Shown: in pieces, positions 37,642 through 48,653 of the stretch | Layout: every line of letters starts with the position of its first letter | Position numbering within the stretch: position 1 is the stretch's first letter | Assembly: GCA_014904845.1 (NCBI GenBank) | Contig: MU119209.1 | Span: 15,380-79,379, forward strand | Reading direction: 5' to 3' | Length of the DNA stretch: 64,000 nucleotides | DNA from: Acephala macrosclerotiorum | Taxonomy: Eukaryota > Ascomycota > Leotiomycetes > Helotiales > Mollisiaceae | Program-made: the position numbers and the translations under genes | Notes under the pieces: model-generated | What the model was told of the DNA's origin: nothing | The model's input: the letters and a program-made list of their open reading frames with translations, nothing else | Databases searched by the model: none

Positions 37642-39612
37642 ATGGTAAGCCTCAGAGACATGCTCAGAAGAGCCGCAAAGAGGGTTGTCGACAAGGCTAT
37701 AGAAGTCCTCGAGTCTGAAGACGAGGGCCCATCCAACACAGACCATGGTCGACAACGGAAGAGATCTGGCTCAGAAAGTGATGCCGATCGAGTGCTATGG
37801 GTAGAACCCGCTCCCCGAGCCATACCAAGAGAATTAGGGAAACAGAAAGTTCAGAGGGGACCACGCAAGCTTGCCCGAGCAAACACTGACAAGACTAAGA
37901 AAGGTGGAAGAAACGGTCAAGGATCGCCACCACCATACGTCAGCCCATCTACCAAGTCCGAAGCTACAACAACGAGAGGCCCAGCCAACCATGTAGGATC
38001 GCTACAGAAAACAGATGGTGATCTCAACGATGACTCTCGGGGCAGACTTCAGAAAGCTCGTGCACCTGCAGGTCCAGTACCACCTGTACCACCTCTTCCA
38101 GCACAATGGGCGAATCTCAAGCGCAACAACGTCCTATCACTAGACGCACCGAAGCCTATCAAGAATCAAGCGGCTGCAAAAGTTGAGGGTATAGAACCAC
38201 AGGGAGGAGAAGCAGGACCAGTCCCACGCCGAGCTAAGTCGTATGCCGCGGAGCAGGCACGCCTTAAAAAAGAGAACCGGGCAGAACAACAAGAGGAACG
38301 CAAACGTAAGGAAGGAGAACGGAAGAGGGAATCAAAAGAGCGGATAGAGAAACAGCAGCAGGAGGCGAAGGCCGCGGCGGAGTTGAAGGAGAGACAGCGC
38401 GATGAGAAGATCCGTAAGCGGAAGGAGGCAGAGCAAGCAGAGAAAGAGTGCAGAAAGATTAAAGCACGCCAGGCCGCCAATAAAGCTGCAATCAAGAAGG
38501 CGGAACGTCCGGCCGCGGAAAAGAAAAAGACTCCAAAGAAAGTGATCTCCCCATTGAACGGGGAAAATATCAAGGCTCAACAAGGGGGTTTCATTGATGG
38601 AAACGGATATTCAACTGAGCTCGAGAGGCAACTGGGCGATATGACGCGCGCGGTGATTGAGGGATTCATACAAGAGGAAGAATGGAATGTATCTCAAAAA
38701 GCCAAGAAAGGACGCCTGGAACGCGAGGCGGCCGCTGAAGCGAAAAAAGCCAAAAAATTACAGCAAGCTCAAATACAACGGAATGAAAAAGAGGCATTGG
38801 CATGCCAGAAGAAAATTGATGCGCAGGAGGCCCGGGATGCACAAGTAGAACGAGCTCAAAACGAGGCCATTGAACGCCAGAAGATTGCCGAGGAAGCGCA
38901 GAAGGCGAAGGATGAAAAGGCCAAGTTAGCCAAGTCAGAAAAGGATAAAGAGACGTTGGAGCGTCAGAAGATCAAGGACCAACAAGAGCGGGAAAGAAAC
39001 GAGCGTCAGAAGGTCAAGGATCAAGAAGAAAGGGAAAGGAAGGAAGCTCTGCAACGCCAGAAGGACGCAGACCGTCAAGCCAAGCTCGAACGGGAGAAAG
39101 CGGAGGCTGATAACCGAGCTAGACTTAATCTAGAGGCCAAACAAGCTGCTGCTGACGCGAAATTCGCCGAGGCTGCATTCGCGTAGAAGACGGTGCTTCA
39201 TCGTGGGATAGGAAATATGAATAGGACACTGATCGAAGGATTTATCGAAATGACCCCAGAGGAACTAGCTGCGGAAGCTGAGGAGTCGGAGCAGCAAGCT
39301 CGAGAGCTTGAAGACCTGGCTGAGGCTAACAGGCTCCGAGAATTAGCTGAGTTGCAAAGGACAGTATTGCATCGTGGAATAGGAAACATGTGAGTAAAAC
39401 TCTGCCCTTCATCCGACGAGGCATTCAGAGCCGAGCTCTTCCCGATTGCTGTGAACTCGGCTCCTCAGCTCCTCGACCCCTAGATTATACTTAAAATCTC
39501 ATGCTGATTTATCAATAGGGATCGAACGATTGTGGAAGGCTTCATCGAGACGAAGAAGAAAAAGAAGCGTAGGGGAGAGTCGGAAATGGTAGAGGAAGAA
39601 GAAGAAATATAA
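37642..39612 (+). CDS. Lys/Glu-rich coiled-coil protein with repeated GDM-EGF motif (gene B)
   Basis: The first frame (37642-39186, 514 residues) starts with an amphipathic MVSLRDMLRRAAKRVVDKA. A Pro-rich linker follows (PAGPVPPVPPLPAQW), then long charged coiled-coil segments rich in ERQK/KDQ repeats flanking one motif copy (LERQLGDMTRAVIEGFI). It stops at TAG 39184-39186. Past the stop the same frame continues to 39389 with a second copy (LHRGIGNMNRTLIEGFI), then a third split by a 129-nt intron (39390-39518) and ending in Lys-rich then Glu-rich residues at 39612. TAG aligns with a Gln codon of the next repeat, so C-to-T loss is likely. Alternatively, a weak intron (GT at 39013, AG at 39186, CTGAC branch-like site before it) would splice the stop out in frame. 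Function unknown. Confidence 0.6.
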
Positions 39613-40015
39613 TGAAAATGGTTTGGGATGAAAGGTGATTGGATGTACGAAGGCAGTGAACCTGTTAGAGTCAAGCGAAATAAGTGATCACGTAATCGAC
39701 TTTGTGTAGTTCCTTCATCTAACGTTTTAGGTTTGAAGACGCTGGGAACAATGTCAGACACTGAAGCTGAAATAGATAAACAAAGAGACCTCACATAGTC
39801 TGAAGCGCTATATGATTTAGCAAATGCTTGGATGTTCGAAACGAGCTGGTGGCTACTTCCTTAGAATTGAGCTTTTCGATGTCTGTTCAGGAAGGAACAT
39901 TCGAGCGTGAAGTATATTGCCCCAAGTGACGAGTAGCCACAGAAATGCACCAGTATGTATTATCAACACCAACACCAACTCCAACCCCTGACGCCCACGC
40001 TATGCCATGCAAATG
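39613..40015. other. Intergenic, convergent 3' ends
   Basis: About 400 bases between gene B (+) and the AP-3 mu gene (-). Nothing recognised. Confidence 0.6.
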
Positions 40016-41765
40016 CTAACACCGAATCTCAATTCCTCTTCTGCTGACAGTCAAATACTTCACACCCTTATAAGGCTTGACACTCTCGCCAAGTCCTCGA
40101 CTCTTCCTCGTATCGATGACTAGACTCTCAACCTTGATACCAGATGCCAGCCAACCCTTGACAGAGAAGCTGACAGACGTAGAACTCGGCATAAGAATTT
40201 TGTTCTGAGCAACCTTGCGCACGTCTTTTTGCTCATCTGTCTTCTCAGGGCTTGCAACTTTGACAGGTGCACTCTGATATGCTTCCTCTTGGTAATCATA
40301 CCTCCCATCGAGCTTGAAACCATTTGCTTCAAAGTCGTCGTCGTCGTCGTCGGAGAGTGGACCAACGACAGTGCAACGCAGAGTGGCTCCACCAGCAGAA
40401 GCTTCCTTGGCTGGGATGTGCCATTCTAGCACTTTCTCGCTAGGATTATAGGTGGTATCTCCTCGACTTGCCCGGATCTCAGACAAATTCCTAACGTCTG
40501 CTGGCAGAGGCACAGTGACTACCAAGTCTTCTAGTGCTGGAGTAGAAGAGGTTCCAGCGTGACTCCCAAGCCCACCTCCCAAACCACCACGACCTGATGA
40601 TCGACCAGAAGTCTGCGACGACCCAGATAATGATGAGTTTCCTTGTCCAGAGACCTTGGTGATAAACAACCTGACTTCAAAGTCCGAACCTGTGGGGCCA
40701 AGACTTGTTTTCACCTCGACAGAAACCGGCAGTTTCAGATTGGAGGAATTTGCTGAGCCAACTTTGCCATTTTGGAAAGGTAGCAAGTCAACACCATACC
40801 CGGCCAAAACGAACCTTCCGTCTGGTGGTACAAAGCTTAATTCTCCTGGCTTCTCCCGCCATCTTGCTAACCTGACGCATGGATGGAAGATTGGAAGCTC
40901 CATGACGCTGTTGATATTCTGCCTTCCCGAGGGTGTGGACAGATTTAATAACAGATCAGGAACCCCGGATATCTTGGAGGTGAAAGCAATTGTGCCATTT
41001 GCAAACGCAGCTAAAGGTCGTCCAGAAGGTGCAAGAGTTACAGAAAGTGTCTCGACGAGATCTACGTATAATTCGTTGGATGTGTGCCGTACATTAGCTC
41101 TCCGCCAAGGCAACGCTGGAGTATTTGCCGCCGATATCCCAGCTGAAGATATTCCGGACATGTGGCTACTGGAGGATGTCGATGCGGGCCCAGGTCTTCT
41201 ATAGCTATGAATTAGAGACAGATTTAAGAAACAGAGTAAGGAATCATTAACCCTGGGATATTTATGCCTCCGAGTAGTTTTCCAATCCATCCCTCAACTT
41301 CCACCAAGTCCCGCAAAGCATTTGGTTCAGTTGTGCTCACAGCACCTCCATCACACATTTCATTTAAAAGTTGAGCGACAACATCATAACTAGTTTCCAC
41401 CTTATGCGCTATCAGGGGTGCGCCAACAAATTCTTCCAACACATCTATGATTCGGTGTAAGAACTCGAGGGCTAGCAAAGGCTCGATTTCGGAGGACGAG
41501 GTTAGGAGGAAGAGTAGGTTGGAGTGGACGAGGCTGAAGACTAGAGCCGGCGGGGAAGTATTCGGCAGATATATCAGATTCGGTCTGGGAGTGGGATGTC
41601 CTAGATAGAGAGGTAGAAGTTGAGCAGGAGTGAGATTCCGTGAGGTATACTCATGGCTCAAAATCGGGCGACAGAAGACAAATCAGCTTTATTGCACGGT
41701 CTTGGGATGGGATTTGTGTACTTATGTTCATCATAGATGTACACGGCCTCTATGGTTCCACTCAT
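40016..41765 (-). CDS. APM3: AP-3 complex mu subunit
   Basis: Three exons (41765-41722, 41656-41252, 41198-40016) give about 543 residues. AP-3 mu recognises tyrosine-based sorting signals and directs cargo from Golgi or endosome to the vacuole. The short first exon codes MSGTIEAVYIYDEHN, the usual longin-domain start. The longin fold continues (YTSRNLTPAQLLPLYLGHP, FLHRIIDVLEEFVGAP). The mu-homology domain follows (NELYVDLVETLSVTLAPSGR, GVPDLLLNLSTPSGRQNINS, FHPCVRLARW) and ends in VKYLTVSRRGIEIRC. A run of six Asp and Gly/Ser-rich insertions lie in loops of the mu-homology domain. Acceptor for exon 3 is the second of two AGs (tatag), chosen by frame. Divergent from the DMAC1-like gene with 283 bases between starts. 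Confidence 0.92.
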
Positions 41766-42048
41766 CGTGAGGTTCAAGGTATTACCGATTCATTGGAAAA
41801 GTTGTTGCCTTGGTCTGTTGTGTGGAGTGGTCGTCGAATCGTGGGGTCCTCGAAAGGCGGCCGCCTCGCCGACACGACAAAGAGAGCTTTCGTCTGAGCG
41901 TCGCATCTCCTCTCCCTTTTCACGCCATACAGTTCAAGGCACCAACACAAACTCTTTCAAGACGGACTCCTCGAACCTCGTCTTTCACGCATACAAGTTT
42001 ACGAAACCAAGACATTCTTCGTTTGAGACAGATTCATTGGACTTCATC
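41766..42048. promoter_or_regulatory. Short divergent promoter: APM3 / DMAC1-like
   Basis: Only 283 bases separate the two opposite start codons, so regulatory sequences must be shared or overlap. No defined element recognised. Confidence 0.5.
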
Positions 42049-42387
42049 ATGGGCTCAGGACTACCTCAAGTGCAGCAGCTTGAACGCCCCGAACCCCTAC
42101 AAAAGGTTCTGGCTGAAGACAAAGTAGACGATTGCACCCCATGCAGGGTCACAGGTATGTTCCTTCGTTTAACGAGGCTCGAAAAAGCTACTGACGATTC
42201 TACTGGTTCTGCTGCATTTCTTGGATTAGGAGCATATAGCTACTTCTCGGGACACTCACAGCTACAAGCTCAGCGAGCCAAAATCATGGCCTCGAAGAGC
42301 ATATTTGGAATGCGGTCTCGACAGGCAGGCATCACTTCAATTGCGATTGGGCTTGGTTTGATGGGATTTTGGAGACTCGTGAATTAA
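42049..42387 (+). CDS. DMAC1-like (DUF4536) small mitochondrial membrane protein
   Basis: Read straight through it is 112 residues. The pattern matches the DUF4536 family, whose human member DMAC1 helps assemble the distal membrane arm of respiratory complex I. Visible: a CTPCR motif, a first transmembrane segment AAFLGLGAYSYFSG, and a second AGITSIAIGLGLMGFWRLVN. Between CTPCRVTG and SAAFLG lie 17 residues that family members lack as far as I recall. The corresponding DNA (42154-42204, 51 nt) begins GTATGT and has a CTGAC branch-like site, but ends in TG instead of AG. It is therefore probably an intron with a non-canonical 3' end, and the spliced product would be about 95 residues. Confidence 0.8.
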   Translation: MGSGLPQVQQLERPEPLQKVLAEDKVDDCTPCRVTGMFLRLTRLEKATDDSTGSAAFLGLGAYSYFSGHSQLQAQRAKIMASKSIFGMRSRQAGITSIAIGLGLMGFWRLVN

Positions 42388-42473
42388 TGCATTCCGTTAT
42401 AAGCAGTCTCCAAAACGCCTCCTGTCTATGGTATCTCTAAAGCGACGATAGAAGGACAGAATCACGCTGCAGT

Positions 42474-43416
42474 TTATACACTGACAGCTTCCTTCGCCCT
42501 CCACTCGGCCTTTTCTTCTCGGGTCGATTTTTTGACAAATATCACTGTCATCATGGCCAAACCGGCGCTCCAAGCCCATGGAAGACCCCAACCAATCCCA
42601 AAGCCAACGTTTTCAGTCAACACCATAATCAACACGGTTGACACGATAGCGATGACTAGCAAACCGATGCCCCAACTCCAAGTCAGAATCAACATCATCC
42701 GCCTAAAGCGAGGGCTCACTTCATATCTCTTCATAGCCTGTCTTCGATTCTCGACGCCTCCTTGTCCTTCGATAGCCCCAGCATCCTCTACAAAAGCGAA
42801 CATGGCAGGACGCCATTGCATTCCCTTCTCGGTAGAAGACATGTTGAATGGCAGTGCCTGTGCAATTGTGTGAGGATGGCAGATGCACAGAATAGAAACC
42901 CGATATAGAAGCATATCGTTGGTGAGGGCATTGCGCAGAGCCGGACTATGAGATCCGAGAAGGCCGTTCCAATCACAAGTTCGACTTCGGCGAGGGAGAT
43001 CACGATGAGGACGTTCACTTGGAGAAATTCCAACTATGCTCTGTCAGGGAATCTCGACATCTGCTGTTGACTTCAAACCTACCATTCCCCATCGTGTCCA
43101 GCCTATGGGCCTGTACAGTACTTATACGCATATCCGTTCAGAAACAATTTGATAGACTGGAAGCCATAGTGGATGAAGCTCAAGAACCCATATACGCCGG
43201 TGATGACCGCAAAGACTAGGTACATTAGCCAAGAATACAAGCTTTATAAGAAATCATCTTACCGTCTTGGAGACTGAGATTGGTGTCGAAGTTCAGAGCA
43301 TAATAGTAGGTGATAGGCAAGCAGCAGAGGTCCAAGATGGCAAGAATAACTCCAATTATCAGAATCAGTTTGCGTCGTCGATGCGGTGTATGCAGCTCCG
43401 GCAACGGCTCTACCAT
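42474..43416 (-). pseudogene. Multi-pass membrane protein gene with two frameshifts
   Basis: Resembles an uncharacterised fungal multi-pass membrane family. Exon 1 codes MVEPLPELHTPHRRRKLILI and a first transmembrane helix, with donor near 43270. Exon 2 continues VFAVITGVYGFLSFIHYGF, then after AYK the frame breaks: 11 bases (GTACTGTACAG) must be skipped to continue PIGWTRWGM. The next exon (LEFLQVNVLIVISLAEVEL, RLCAMPSPTICFYIGFLF) breaks again near 42870, where two extra bases separate TQLHR from LPFNMSS. The rest is clean (GMQWRPAMFAFVEDAGAIEG, several helices) to the stop. With two frame breaks it is likely a recent pseudogene; sequencing indels are the alternative. Intact splice signals suggest decay is young. 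Confidence 0.65.
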
Positions 43417-44285
43417 ATTGACCGTCCTTTAGGAAGGCTGATGAGAAACCTCGCTTGCCGAAGCAGCATTGTCTGGTCCTTCACAGGACATCCCGAAGCA
43501 GCATTTGCACAGCTTTCAAGTGAGCAGAATGAGGGAGAGTCGATGGAAATAAGTGATGGATGAAAAGAAAATTGTCCTACCTCGAGCTTACGTCTCAAAC
43601 ACTCGATGGTGATGCTGCACTGTGATTATTTGGCACACATACCGGCACTGACGGACGCTTCAAAAGTTTTGAAGTGATATCATTATCGATGTTACAGGCC
43701 TTTCCTGGTTCGTTGGACGACTGGGCCGAGTAGTTTGGTACCCCTGTCGAAAGTATCCTTCCGCAGAAGCCGTGTGAGCCTCGCCGGTACGTGAGGGAAG
43801 CAGCACGTCGAATAATCATAAAGTATCAGAAAGTCAGGCACATTGATTAGCACATGTAATCAAGAACGGAGATGAAAGAAGCAGACTGAAGTACAACCTT
43901 TTACCGAAGTTCCCAAAAATCCGGATTAAAAGTGCATCTAATGCTGGGATAATTCCACTATTTTCTCGTAAGGCTGAATGAAGCCTTCAATCGTAGCCTC
44001 ACCAAAATGTTCCAGGAGTCATGGAACATTGGGTTTTGAAATTCGTTGTTTGGTACCCGTTAGCATTGCAACAAATTCAGCTTAGCGGCTTGTAGAAGTC
44101 GACATTATTCTACTATGAAAGTCCTTCAAGTTTTGGTAATTTAAAGCAATTGATTTTTGGCGTGTTCAACACCCCCTGCTGGCCATCATCGGAGATCAAA
44201 AGAACTTTTCCCGGTCGGTATTTTGAATGTAAACCGACCAACCAACAACTCCAGCCTTGCAAGAACTTCTCATCACAAAACTACA
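43417..44285. other. Intergenic, divergent spacer before RRP4
   Basis: About 870 bases between the broken membrane-protein gene (-) and RRP4 (+). Slightly AT-rich around 43850-44170. No gene recognised. Confidence 0.55.
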
Positions 44286-45357
44286 ATGGCGATAAAAATT
44301 TCGGCTCCCGCTCCGGCTGTTCCGTATCGAATCACACATGATTCCAGCGATGATTCAGATGATGGCGGGGTCGATGTGGAGGGAGATTCTGACATGCGAC
44401 CTGCGAAGCGTCGGCATGCTTCTACAAAGGATCTAGTCACACCAGGAGAGACAGTCACAGATGATCCTCAATGGATGAGGTACTGGTTCCCATGTGTTCC
44501 ATTCGCAGAGAGGAGACAGCTAACAATGTCCCAGAGGTCACGGTACATACATCGCCCCCGCCAGCACAGAAATCATCGCAACCGTAGCAGGCACCGTCCA
44601 GAAAACCAACAAACTCCTCTCTGTCCGACCTCTTCGTGCACGCTATACACCTGAGATTGGAGACTTGGTAGTGGGGCGTATTATCGAAGTTCAACCTAAA
44701 CGATGGCGAGTTGATGTTGGAGCTCCGACTCTGGCTGGCTTACCCCTCTCTGCGATCAATCTTCCTGGTGGAATTCTGCGAAAGAGAACAGAGACGGATG
44801 AGCTGCAGATCAGAACATTCTTCTCGGAAGGAGACTTATTGATCGCTGAAGTGCAATCTTTGAATCAGGATGGAGGCGCTACATTACATACGAGAAGTCT
44901 GAAGTATGGCAAGTTGAGGAATGGAGTTTTCATGAGTGTTAGTGGAACCGGCGGTGGAGGAGGTGTGGTTAGGTCGAGGAGACAATTATGGACGATCAAT
45001 ACGGCACGAGGAGGAAAGGTCGATGTCATACTTGGTGTTAATGGGTATATCTGGATCAGCAAGCATATCGAAGTCGCTGGAGGAGACACGGCGATTACGA
45101 GGATGGAGGAGAGTGTAAGCAGCACGGTGTACTCGAGCCAGAACGATGAGATATCACCCGAGACGAGAAGAGAAATCGCAAGGATGCGAGGGGTCATCAA
45201 TTTATTGGTGGAAGAGGGATTGAACGTAGATGAAGATATGGTTATGAAGGCCTATGAAGCCGCTACTTTGGTCGACAACGATGAGCTCGGTGAGAGCAGT
45301 GTATTCTTGGGAGGAGAGATGGGTAAGAAAGTCTCGTTGATGTTGAGTGGACCATAG
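44286..45357 (+). CDS. RRP4: Exosome complex subunit RRP4
   Basis: Two exons (44286-44479, 44535-45357) give about 338 residues. RRP4 is one of the three S1/KH cap proteins of the RNA exosome and guides RNA into the 3'-5' degradation channel in nucleus and cytoplasm. The N-terminus is acidic with Asp/Ser runs. Visible: [20 protein letters not shown] across the intron, an S1 region ([20 protein letters not shown], then [20 protein letters not shown]) and the KH-region sequence [13 protein letters not shown] followed by [15 protein letters not shown] Gly run (GTGGGGG) sits in a loop. The C-terminal helices contain [19 protein letters not shown]. Length is normal. Confidence 0.95.
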
Positions 45358-46229
45358 CCAGGATTCTGCATCAAAAATGCACAGAGTCATGAACGAGGCT
45401 GCAGAAGCGTTGAAGATCGAGACTTCTGAGAGCAAACCTCCGTTGCGGCATATATGTGAGCAGAGCCAGCGGGTGAAAATTGTTGTACACGCAGACCCCG
45501 AAGCCGAGGCTCGAATCCCATGGTGGTGAACGATATCCTCGGCGAAGAGTACTGTCTGCTCCATACTTTATGGGGCGGCAACCATTGTCCACTCACTCCT
45601 TGCACTCCATGCAAAGAGGCTTCCAGATGACTTCCCGAGATGTTTTCCGCGCAAGGGTTGAAGTGCCGTCGGCGATATAATTATTCAGCGTCCCCTTATC
45701 GACTCGCTTGCGTCGCTTTTCGACGTCACTTTGCTCGCCTCGGTCGGTTCGATTTTTTTTCAAGCATCCGGCTGCATCCGGCACAGTCAAAATGCGATTC
45801 GTTTCGAATCCATGTACACGGATCAAACTCTGATTGGGCTATCCATCTTATATCCCGAAGGACTGCCGAATTTATTGCTCGTTGGATCCACACGAGGCTC
45901 GCAACAAGCCAATTAACTTTGACGTGCCAGGGACAAGGCTGCAAGCGCATGGCTTTTCTGCTAGTGCAGAAATTGTCATGGAAAATTTCTGGAGACCTTG
46001 ACATCAGGTTTCGATGGCTGGGTTATCAATTCCAAGATGTAAGTGTGACGGTGGGTTCGTTGCTGATGCCAAGGGCCTGGATCGAGAAGTGACACTTCAA
46101 GTTATATATTAGAGAGAAGTCTCCTCCAAGAAAAAGCCCACATTCAAACATATATCTACTTCACACTTATCTCTTCTCTCGGCTTCTCATAAAACGCCTC
46201 TCACTAATACACAAAACAATTCAATCGAC
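45358..46229. other. Intergenic, RRP4 3' end to alcohol dehydrogenase
   Basis: About 870 bases. A TATATATTA-like stretch at about 46103-46112 could be the core promoter of the alcohol dehydrogenase. A C/A-rich leader precedes its start. No gene recognised. Confidence 0.5.
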
Positions 46230-47275
46230 ATGGTTGAGTTCACCGTGTTCAAAGGCTCTAAGGAGGGCAAGATCGTCGAATCCAAGACAAAGAGGGAGCT
46301 TGGGCCGGACGAGGTCCTCGTCAAGGTCACTCACTCTGGGGTCTGCGGCACCGATGAGCACTACAAACACCAGGACATGGTCCTAGGCCACGAAGGTGCT
46401 GGAGTTATCGAAGTAGGGTCTCTTCAACACCGTGCCGTGCGTGACGCATACTTACAAATTCATAGGAAACTGGCTCATCAGTCAAGAACTTCCGGAAAGG
46501 TGATTCAGTCGGATGGGGATACCAACACGACTCTTGCGGATATTGCAAACAGTGTCTCACCGGCCATGAAACGCTCTGCCCCGAGCGGAAGATGTACGGT
46601 TACGCCAACCATGATCAAGGATCTTTTGCGCATTACGGCGTGTGGAAAGCCGACTTCGTCTTCAAGATCCCCGACTCTATTCCCCGCGAATATGCTAGTC
46701 CTTTGATGTGCGGAGGAGCAACTGTGTGGAACGTCTTGTCCTTGTTCACCGCCAAACCCACAGACCGCGTTGGTATTATTGGCGTTGGAGGATTGGGACA
46801 TCTCGCTATTCAATTCGCAGCTAAGATGGGCTGCCAGGTCGTTGTCTTCTCCGGAACAGACAGCAAGAAGGACGAGGCTATGAAGCTCGGTGCCAGCGAA
46901 TTCATCGCTACCAAGGGAGCTACTGAACTTCATGTCTCTGGCCCCATCGATCATCTCCTCATCACTACCTCTTTCCAGCCCGATTGGAAGCTCTTCCTCC
47001 CCATCATGGCTCCTAGTGGAACTCTCTATCCTCTCACCGTTTCCAACGAGGATTTCAAGATCCCATATATGCCGATTATTGCTGGCGAGTTGAAGATTCA
47101 GGGTTCGTTAGTTGCGGCTAGACAGGTTCATAGGGATATGTTGGCTTTTGCAGCTCATCACCAAATTAGACCTATTATTCAGAAGTTTCCGATGACAGTC
47201 GAGGGGATTACGGAGAGCATGAAAATGCTAGGTGAAGGGAAGGTGAGGTATAGGGGTGTGCTTGTTGTTGAGTAA
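46230..47275 (+). CDS. Zinc-dependent alcohol dehydrogenase (MDR family)
   Basis: Two exons (46230-46412, 46466-47275) give about 330 residues. Medium-chain zinc alcohol dehydrogenase, close to the cinnamyl-alcohol/YahK-type group that reduces aldehydes. Catalytic zinc ligands are the Cys in GVCGTDE and the His in GHEGAGV. Structural zinc cysteines follow in CGYCKQCLTGHETLC. The nucleotide fold shows GIIGVGGLGHLAIQFAAKMG, followed by VVVFSGTDSKKDEA, whose Ser/Lys suggests NADP(H). GYANHDQGSFAHYGVW is typical of the group. The 53-nt intron is needed for frame: unspliced, the exon 1 frame shifts and loses the zinc cluster. The substrate cannot be told. Confidence 0.9.
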
Positions 47276-47821
47276 GATAGATCGTGAGGGGAGGGATTGG
47301 GCTTTGTATGATATTGGATGAGCATTGCATTGGCGTAGGCTTGGGGCGAGGATTATAGAGGAGTTTTTAGATTAGACTTGCTTTCAATAGACAGCGTTCC
47401 TATTCATAAGGGCGTCCATGGTTTGAAGTGAGTCCTGCGAAATTCATTCGAGGTCTGCTGATAATTGGATGGCGTCAATGGTCGGGCAAGCTTGAGACAC
47501 TGAAATTGGGTTAGGGTATGCGAAGCTGCAAGTTACCTATTCATTATTCTGACATCAAAACAAGATTCAACCATTTGCATGCAAACAAAAACGTCCCATT
47601 TCCTAGCATCGATGGATGTAACCGCTCGACGGCCCACAAGCGTTTTCCAAGAAAGGAAAAACCACCATCATCGACTAGAATTCAGGCCCCTCAAATACAA
47701 TGGATTAGCTACCCGAAATACTAAGGACCTGAGCAGATTTCAACTTCATTCCGAAACATGAATATCGCGACTTCCGACTCAACAAGATTTAACAATCGAA
47801 AGACTTCACCCAGAATTCAAG
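47276..47821. other. Intergenic
   Basis: About 550 bases downstream of the alcohol dehydrogenase. Small frames only; nothing recognised. Confidence 0.55.
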
Positions 47822-48653
47822 ATGTCGGATCCAGAAACTCATCGAAGTATGGAAGATAATGTTCCAGCTAGCTATGTGAAGGAACATTATAAACGGTGGA
47901 GCAAACAGAACTACTATCGACTAAATCATACTTGAAAGCACGTCTCCTGCTTCTGCCCGTCGAGATCCGCCGCAACATATACAACCAACTGGTACTAGGA
48001 CCTCGAACTGTCGACTTGCTCACACTCATCCTGTCTTCAAGCGTGAGATTCCAGGCTAGATTATATCAAAACCGAACTTGCGACAACTGAGAAGCGGGGA
48101 GGTGTTTAATCCTGAGATTGTCGTTTTCTTGCTTCATGTCGATCGAGATATCTTGGATCATATCTGGACTTCGGGAACTCCCTCGATGGCGCATTGAGCG
48201 ATCCAATGTTCCAAGAACATGTTCGATATCTCATCATTGATGCGGCGTACTACGACCCTTTACCAGAGCCCTCCACCACCTTGAAGAGCTTGTCGACCCT
48301 TCAAAAAGCTATGATTGGACTGAGGCATCATCTTCGCCGACTCAAGAGCCTTGAACGTATGGATCTGTTCAACAAAACGACTGCATACGACAATTATCTT
48401 CAACCGGGGATCAGTGCTGACGAAGGATCAGAATCGACAGGAGTATCTGGGCAACTGTTCCCTTGGCACGCCAATTTGTAATCCGCGCAGGCCGTGTACA
48501 TGTTGCGCAGTCCTTGAACTTAGATACGGTACTGAGAGGGGGAAGCATGATGGTGAAGCCTTGTTAGTAGGCGATGCTCCGAGAAGGAGACATCGTGATA
48601 AGTCTTTCTTTGAGCTATGGAACGGTGCAGGACATGATCCAACGTGGTCTTGA
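47822..48653 (+). pseudogene. F-box-like protein remnant
   Basis: Segments of one protein appear in successive different frames. They are MSDPETHRSMEDNVPASY from the ATG at 47822, LLLLPVEIRRNIYNQLVLGP (an F-box-like start common in fungal proteins of unknown function), THPVFKREIPG and FNPEIVVFLLHVDRDILDHI, SDPMFQEHVRYLIIDAAYYD, then CTCCAVLELRYG. At least three frame changes and in-frame stops separate them, and introns do not explain all. The family is poorly defined; substrate-recruitment roles are known for F-box proteins generally. The pieces are well preserved, so inactivation seems fairly recent, unless this locus has several sequencing indels. Confidence 0.6.
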
